From Tetmemena sp. SeJ-2015 (taxonomy: Eukaryota > Ciliophora > Spirotrichea > Sporadotrichida > Oxytrichidae): 64,000 nucleotides of DNA. Where the stretch lies: positions 214,893-278,892 of the forward strand of contig JAJKFJ010021811.1 in NCBI GenBank assembly GCA_027382625.1, written 5' to 3'. A program made the translations under genes and the position numbers. This document shows positions 59,843-64,000 of this stretch, one piece after another (within the stretch, counting starts at the first letter, position 1; each line of letters opens with the position of its first letter). Below the pieces are notes generated by a model. It was not told the origin of the DNA, made no database searches, and saw nothing but the letters and a program-made list of their open reading frames with translations.

Positions 59843-61927
59843 TCATTTCGCAGAGGACTAATCATTGTGATGTTTATTAGTATTCCTATTCTTCATTGTT
59901 CTAATGGAGCTATTATGATATGCGCCGTAAGGGTCATCTTGTTCATTCACTAGGTAATGACCCTAGGCGAAAGATAAAAATTTAATTATTTATCTATAGT
60001 TTAAGATTTGATATTCATGAGGGGACTTCCTACTATGCTCATCGACCTATCATTAGAGTCGTTAAACTTGAATTGTTAACTTTCTTCGAATGACTCTTCT
60101 TCAAATGTTTAATTCAAGAAATCCTCTTCCTTCTCATGCTTATTCTAATTCTTACCCTCACCATTTTTATCGTTTTTTGTTTATTGAGATAGAAGTGAGC
60201 TGTTAAATCCCAATCTACCTAATAGACCTTTATTGCTGGAATTTTGATTCTTTTATGGACTTTTCTCGAAATTCTAGGCCTTTTTCTCATTATTTGCATT
60301 CTTCTAAGAGTGTATTGAGAGTTTGATCCCTTGCATAGATTCCTCAATAGAGGGAGCCCGGCTGCTCTACTAGCTCTGATCTTGTCCGGACAATCTCGTC
60401 TTACTCTTTTTGACTTTCTTTTGGCTTTTAATTCCAGAAGCTTTTACTTAAGAGGTATTTGATGTCATGAAGGTATTTTTCTTGGAGATTGAACTCTGAT
60501 TGTCCTAATTCATCATCAATTTCTCATTAAGGTCCTCTTCTTTATTTGCAAAGAAGGCGCTCTACTCACTTGTGGCACTGCTTTGCAGATCTCGCTCTGA
60601 CTGGTTTTGTTAGCTGTTTATGCTGTAATTGGTGTAGCGAGAACGATCATTCTAATCCGCTTGAAGTTCTCTCTTTTGAAAAAGTAGAGTAGTGCTTGGA
60701 TCTCGAGAGTTTCCACCACTATAAGCAAAAAGGATTATTAGAAATTTATCTAGAAGGATAGATGTAACTTACTTTTGTCCTTGCATTGAGTAAAAAATAA
60801 AAGTCAGAATAAGGGAATTCAGGATCAATTCTACGAAGTAGACGGGCACTAAATAGGAAAAGCTCATGACGTAGGAGGATTCAAAGAACTGGGAAATCCT
60901 TATTATCTAAAGTAGAAATTAAAATAAGTTCACACTCTATCTTACTGTGTAATAGAAGTTTCTCTCTGCAAGAATTATCAGGAAGGCGAAAAAAGCGCAG
61001 CGTAATCGGATTTTTATGGAGCTATAAAATTGCTGTCTGCGTTTCAGAAGACTTTCAAAGAGGATATAGAGCACTACGAAACTGATCATATTCAAGTAAG
61101 TTAAAAAAATTAAGGTATATAAAAACATTTTATAAGTTATGATTAGAAGGAAAATATTCGAAATCCTATAATATCATCAGACTTGGAAAGTGAGTACCTG
61201 AATATAACAAATGCGAATGTCTTGTTATTAATTCAAATTCCTTTTTAATTTAAAATAGAAGTATATATTATTTGAACTATATCCCTCTACTCGTCGAAGT
61301 CTCCTTGATAAGTATAAATGTAGCTGGTTTCTAATGTCACTTCAATTATGATCAAAGAAATGAGGATCATTTAGACCTTAATGTAAATATAGCATTTTTA
61401 TTGCTGATATAATTAATGTATCTGGATGGGTTGAACTGATCTGGTCGATTTGATTCACTTGTTTTGAGCATCTCATACGTAATCACACTATTCGAAAAAA
61501 GGTTTAAAGACAATTTAGATTTACAATTGAAAGAAGATGCAGATGAGGACGATGCAGAAACTGAAGAAGGGGATTTCATAGTAAAACTGCTATTCCCAAA
61601 TCTCGCTCAGATCGAAATCGTTATTTTGCATGGCCATGATTGTGATAGCCAATCTAACTAACTATCACCATTAAAATTTAAGAAAGGAACAGTCATCAAT
61701 AAGTAATTAGAATAAAAAGGAGAATAATATATCTGATGAATAGTAATATATGCTTCATAATTTGTCAAATAGCACTTACATGAGAAGGTAACTATCATGA
61801 AAATTAGAACCAAAGTAGTTTGGAAGTTGCGAATGTTTTTCGTTAAGCAGTATATATCGATAATCAGCGATAAGGAAATTAGGACGCTGAAAACTAGGAA
61901 AAATATTGACTGAAAATCGATCTCCAT
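59843..61927 (-). CDS. Seven-helix membrane protein, paralogue 1
   Basis: ATG 61925-61927 (MEIDFQSIFFLVFSVLISLS), TGA 59843-59845 after HHNDQSSAK. Helices: FFLVFSVLISLSLIIDIYC, LVLIFMIVTFSFRLAITI (across a GTAAGT intron of about 115 nt, 61662-61780), YYEIPFFSFCIVLICIFFQL, a pair near 61130-60940 (LIFLTYLNMISFVVLYILFE and CAFFAFLIILAERNFYY), and VPVYFVELILNSLILTFIF near 60800. A long polar tail follows, rich in S, Q, K and N (60750-59850). It ends only 114 bp before the start of its downstream paralogue on the same strand, so the pair arose by tandem duplication. Confidence 0.65.
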
Positions 61928-61983
61928 TTTATAATTTATAATTAAGTCAATTTGCAATTTTCTATCTTTTCAATTAATTTAAG

Positions 61984-62609
61984 TACTAATCAGAGTAGAT
62001 GGAAAGACGGAGACAGACTCAGAAAATTGGGTAAAGCTGACCGATATCAATCCTAATTTGCAACTGGATTTCAGATAGCGAGTACAGAGTAATAATTCTC
62101 CCCTTCTCCCTCCACCAAAAAAGAATTTGGAGGCCCCTGTCGATCTAAACTTGCTATACTACAATAGAACACATAACGCCAATTCCGATTAAACTATCGA
62201 ACAAATTGAGATGCTTAAAAGGAAGTTGCTGCTATTAGATCATTAAATTCAGAGATCGAAGGACTTGCGAAGATAGTACTGTACAATTGATTGCGACTAC
62301 ACTCATACCAGAGTAACTAACATCAAGGTCAGCGATGGGCAAGGTAGCTTTGACGACATCAAATAGCAAATGTCATAGCTCACTTCACTTATTGAGAAGA
62401 CTGTGCTGAGAAAAAGTTAAAGGAAAATTAAGTAGATTGTCTGCGACTTTTTGTTTGACAGTATCAAGGGGTATTGGACAAAATATTTTTTAATATAGAT
62501 AGTAATTTAATAGATTAGAGGCGGTTGTAGAAATCTCAGATTAATTAGATTAAGTTCAAACTACGCATTATTTAATTCCCTGACCAACGGCCAGATAAAA
62601 AGAAGTTGA
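61984..62609 (+). CDS. Unknown protein running into the left inverted-repeat arm
   Basis: Open through many TAA/TAG from about 61984 to TGA 62607-62609. No ATG in frame is found at the 5' end, so a first exon may be missing. Pieces include ENWVKLTDINPNLQLDFRQ, SPLLPPPKKNLEAPVDLNLL, IEQIEMLKRKLLLLDHQIQR, VTNIKVSDGQGSFDDIKQQM and FLFDSIKGYWTKYFL. The last about 35 codons lie inside the inverted repeat, overlapping on the opposite strand the end of the next gene. No family is recognised. Confidence 0.5.
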
Positions 62610-62695
62610 TGTGAAAGATTGAAAGATATTTTATGACCACCTGATCACCGGTCAGAAAAGCAGGGTTGGGAAAGGTAAAATGGAAAGATTTTATT
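62517..62695 (+). repeat. Left arm of a perfect 179-bp inverted repeat
   Basis: Identical to the reverse complement of 63155-63333 over 179 bp, by base-by-base reading. Outside this, similarity continues imperfectly outward for about 25 bp more (62492-62516 against 63334-63358, about three mismatches). It ends abruptly toward the loop. Confidence 0.95.
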
Positions 62696-63120
62696 ACTTA
62701 AAGATAAATATTAAATAACTACAAATAACTCATGATAGTGCGTATGATTTCTCCAGTACAAACTTGCGAGTTGAATGAATATTCTTCTGTCTAGGTAGCT
62801 CTTGTATCAGTTGAATTCTCCTCTAGTTTTTCTTTTTGAGAACTTGCCTCACTCATAGAGTGATCATTTGTTTCAGTTTCGAGAGGCATCGTGTATTCCT
62901 GTTCTCTCTTCTCTGCCTCCAATCTTCTCAAGAAGTACTCTGCGAGTTGGAATGCTGTGAATGGAAAGGTCCCGTCGTCTCGGCCCATTTGCTTTGGGAA
63001 TTCCACCACTTTGAGTCTTGTTTGATGGCTCTGAAATCACTGCCGCTGAGATCCTGGATATGAAGAGTATGAGAGCTGAGGATAGTTTGGCAGTTCTTGC
63101 AGCTCATCTACTAACTGCAT
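62536..63120 (-). CDS. Small acidic protein in the inverted-repeat loop
   Basis: ATG 63118-63120 (MQLVDELQELPNYPQLSYSS), one GT-AG intron of about 32 nt near 63015-63050, then VVEFPKQMGRDDGTFPFTAF, QLAEYFLRRLEAEKREQEYT and an acidic S/E-rich part. The frame then runs through the left repeat arm to TGA 62536-62538, so its true end may be earlier. The C-terminal part is antisense to the end of the previous gene. No family is recognised. Confidence 0.55.
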
Positions 63121-63154
63121 TTTGAAAACTAATTATATTTCAGAGATTAAAATG

Positions 63155-63333
63155 AATAAAATCTTTCCATTTTACCTTTCCCAACCCTGCTTTTCTGACC
63201 GGTGATCAGGTGGTCATAAAATATCTTTCAATCTTTCACATCAACTTCTTTTTATCTGGCCGTTGGTCAGGGAATTAAATAATGCGTAGTTTGAACTTAA
63301 TCTAATTAATCTGAGATTTCTACAACCGCCTCT
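63155..63333 (-). repeat. Right arm of the perfect inverted repeat
   Basis: Reverse complement of 62517-62695. The 459-bp loop between the arms holds most of a small gene. In the plus direction the arm reads as open coding leading into the gene that follows (LVRELNNAQFELNLINLRFL). Confidence 0.95.
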
Positions 63334-64000
63334 CATCTATGAAATTCCTATCTATATTATTGATAGGACGTTCCTTCAAATCAAAGCTTACAAGCTGTAT
63401 GATAAAGGAGGAGAGTCTTTGAATGAGAGCTTGTGCGAGAGCCCCATAAATCAAAAGAAAGCTTCATTTTCTAGTAAAGGCAGTCCAGGCTAGAGGCATC
63501 GTACAATGAAACCAGGTGATTAGACTTCAAAGAATGTTAACTCTTTGATGACCTTCATTTTTATTGTATTTATGTAACTTTAATTAGTACATGACATCTT
63601 TTAGCGGGTCCTCATCTTTAGAAAAGCACGTCTCTATAAAATAATAATCTCTGCTTCCAAGACTTAGCAGTTCTTTGAACGTGAGATTCAGCTCAAACTT
63701 CAAGTCTCAAGTTACAATGCTAGTGAACTCTCCTCTCATGAAAAGAAGGAATGTAAGACTATTTGAGGACTCTTTCGAGATAGAGCCTGTTAAGAAGATA
63801 AAGAATGATCCCTTCGAGCAGGAATTTGTCTGCCCTGGCCAGTATTGTAAGTGCTTAAAGCTGCATCATTAAATATCCTTGTATAGGTAACTTCTTTAAG
63901 AACTGGAGGAATTTGGGAAATGAGCCACTATATCTGCAAGAGTATTACAAGAAGGTGGAGCTTATGGAAGAGGGAAGAAGTTCGAAGTTCAAATAGAGAG
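63204..64000 (+). CDS. Partial gene leaving the window (unknown, S/K-rich)
   Basis: Open from the right repeat arm (about 63204) through IDRTFLQIKAYKLYDKGGES, KKASFSSKGSPGQRHR, a 31-nt GT-AG intron at about 63574-63604, GSSSLEKHVSIKQQSLLP, MLVNSPLMKRRNVRLFEDSF, EPVKKIKNDPFEQEF and a 40-nt intron at about 63848-63887 into NFFKNWRNLGNEPLYLQEYY. No in-frame stop is reached before the window ends. No initiator ATG is seen before the repeat arm; ATG 63717 is an internal candidate start. Polar, probably nuclear or cytosolic; family unknown. Confidence 0.55.

Noticed and set aside
61464..61661. Plus-strand acidic ORF
   Set aside because: Antisense to the exon with YYEIPFFSF of paralogue 1.
1..64000. 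tRNA or rRNA genes and complete transposons
   Set aside because: No cloverleaf-like, rRNA-like or transposase-like sequence was recognised by eye; a covariance or profile search could still find one.

Overview
The window reads as nuclear DNA of a ciliate in which TAA and TAG mean glutamine and only TGA is a stop. Long reading frames run through dozens of in-frame TAA/TAG codons, many at positions where the protein family expects Q or any residue, and genes end at TGA. The gene content fits a ciliate: axonemal dynein, a sperm-tail PGP-repeat protein, a hybrid histidine kinase, a sugar porter, seven-helix proteins and Q-rich scaffolds. Introns are very short (about 25-76 nt, GT-AG).

The key observation is that the 20 kb dynein heavy-chain locus (about 31.5-51.2 kb, minus strand) is not one gene in linear order and not three dynein genes. 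It consists of three consecutive N-to-C passes over the same protein (43.1-51.2, 39.0-43.0 and 31.5-38.9 kb). Each pass lacks blocks that another pass carries. Short exact direct repeats (6-9 nt) sit at the edges of these blocks. Hopping between passes at these repeats rebuilds a perfect dynein AAA1 domain in one frame. This is the architecture of a scrambled germline (micronuclear) gene with interleaved MDS segments, IESs and pointers, as known from hypotrich spirotrichs such as Oxytricha and Stylonychia. The window is therefore most likely micronuclear DNA of a hypotrich-like ciliate. The 'spacers' still resemble the segments they replace, which suggests duplication followed by complementary decay. 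A second locus (19.9-24.3 kb) looks like an earlier stage: one 1.1 kb tandem duplication whose copies are decayed in different places.

Layout. 0.3-0.5 kb: small orphan ORF. 0.76-4.1 kb (-): basic/acidic, poly-Q nuclear-type protein. 4.4-5.3 kb (-): B-box zinc-finger protein with frame breaks. 5.5-5.85 kb (-): small membrane protein. 5.9-6.65 kb (+): unknown multi-exon gene. 6.7-9.7 kb (-): SNF2-family ATPase of the ERCC6/ERCC6L type. 9.75-11.1 kb (-): coiled-coil/N-rich protein. 11.2-17.2 kb (-): membrane hybrid histidine kinase. 17.8-19.8 kb (+): MFS sugar porter. 19.9-24.3 kb (+): Q-rich coiled-coil protein. 24.4-29.4 kb (-): protein with a tandem W/P/FEK repeat. 29.95-31.4 kb (+): DMT-type transporter. 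31.5-51.2 kb (-): scrambled dynein. 52.0-54.3 kb (+): SHIPPO/PGP-repeat protein. 54.5-57.0 kb (-): unknown helical protein. 57.6-59.7 and 59.8-61.9 kb (-): two tandem seven-helix paralogues. 62.0-64.0 kb: three short genes around a perfect 179-bp inverted repeat.

Functionally, the dynein and the PGP-repeat gene are divergently arranged axonemal genes. The histidine kinase, the seven-helix pair and the two transporters are membrane/signalling genes with no obvious operon-like link. Coordinates of ends are firm where a TGA or ATG in frame is stated and approximate elsewhere. All translations were done by eye.
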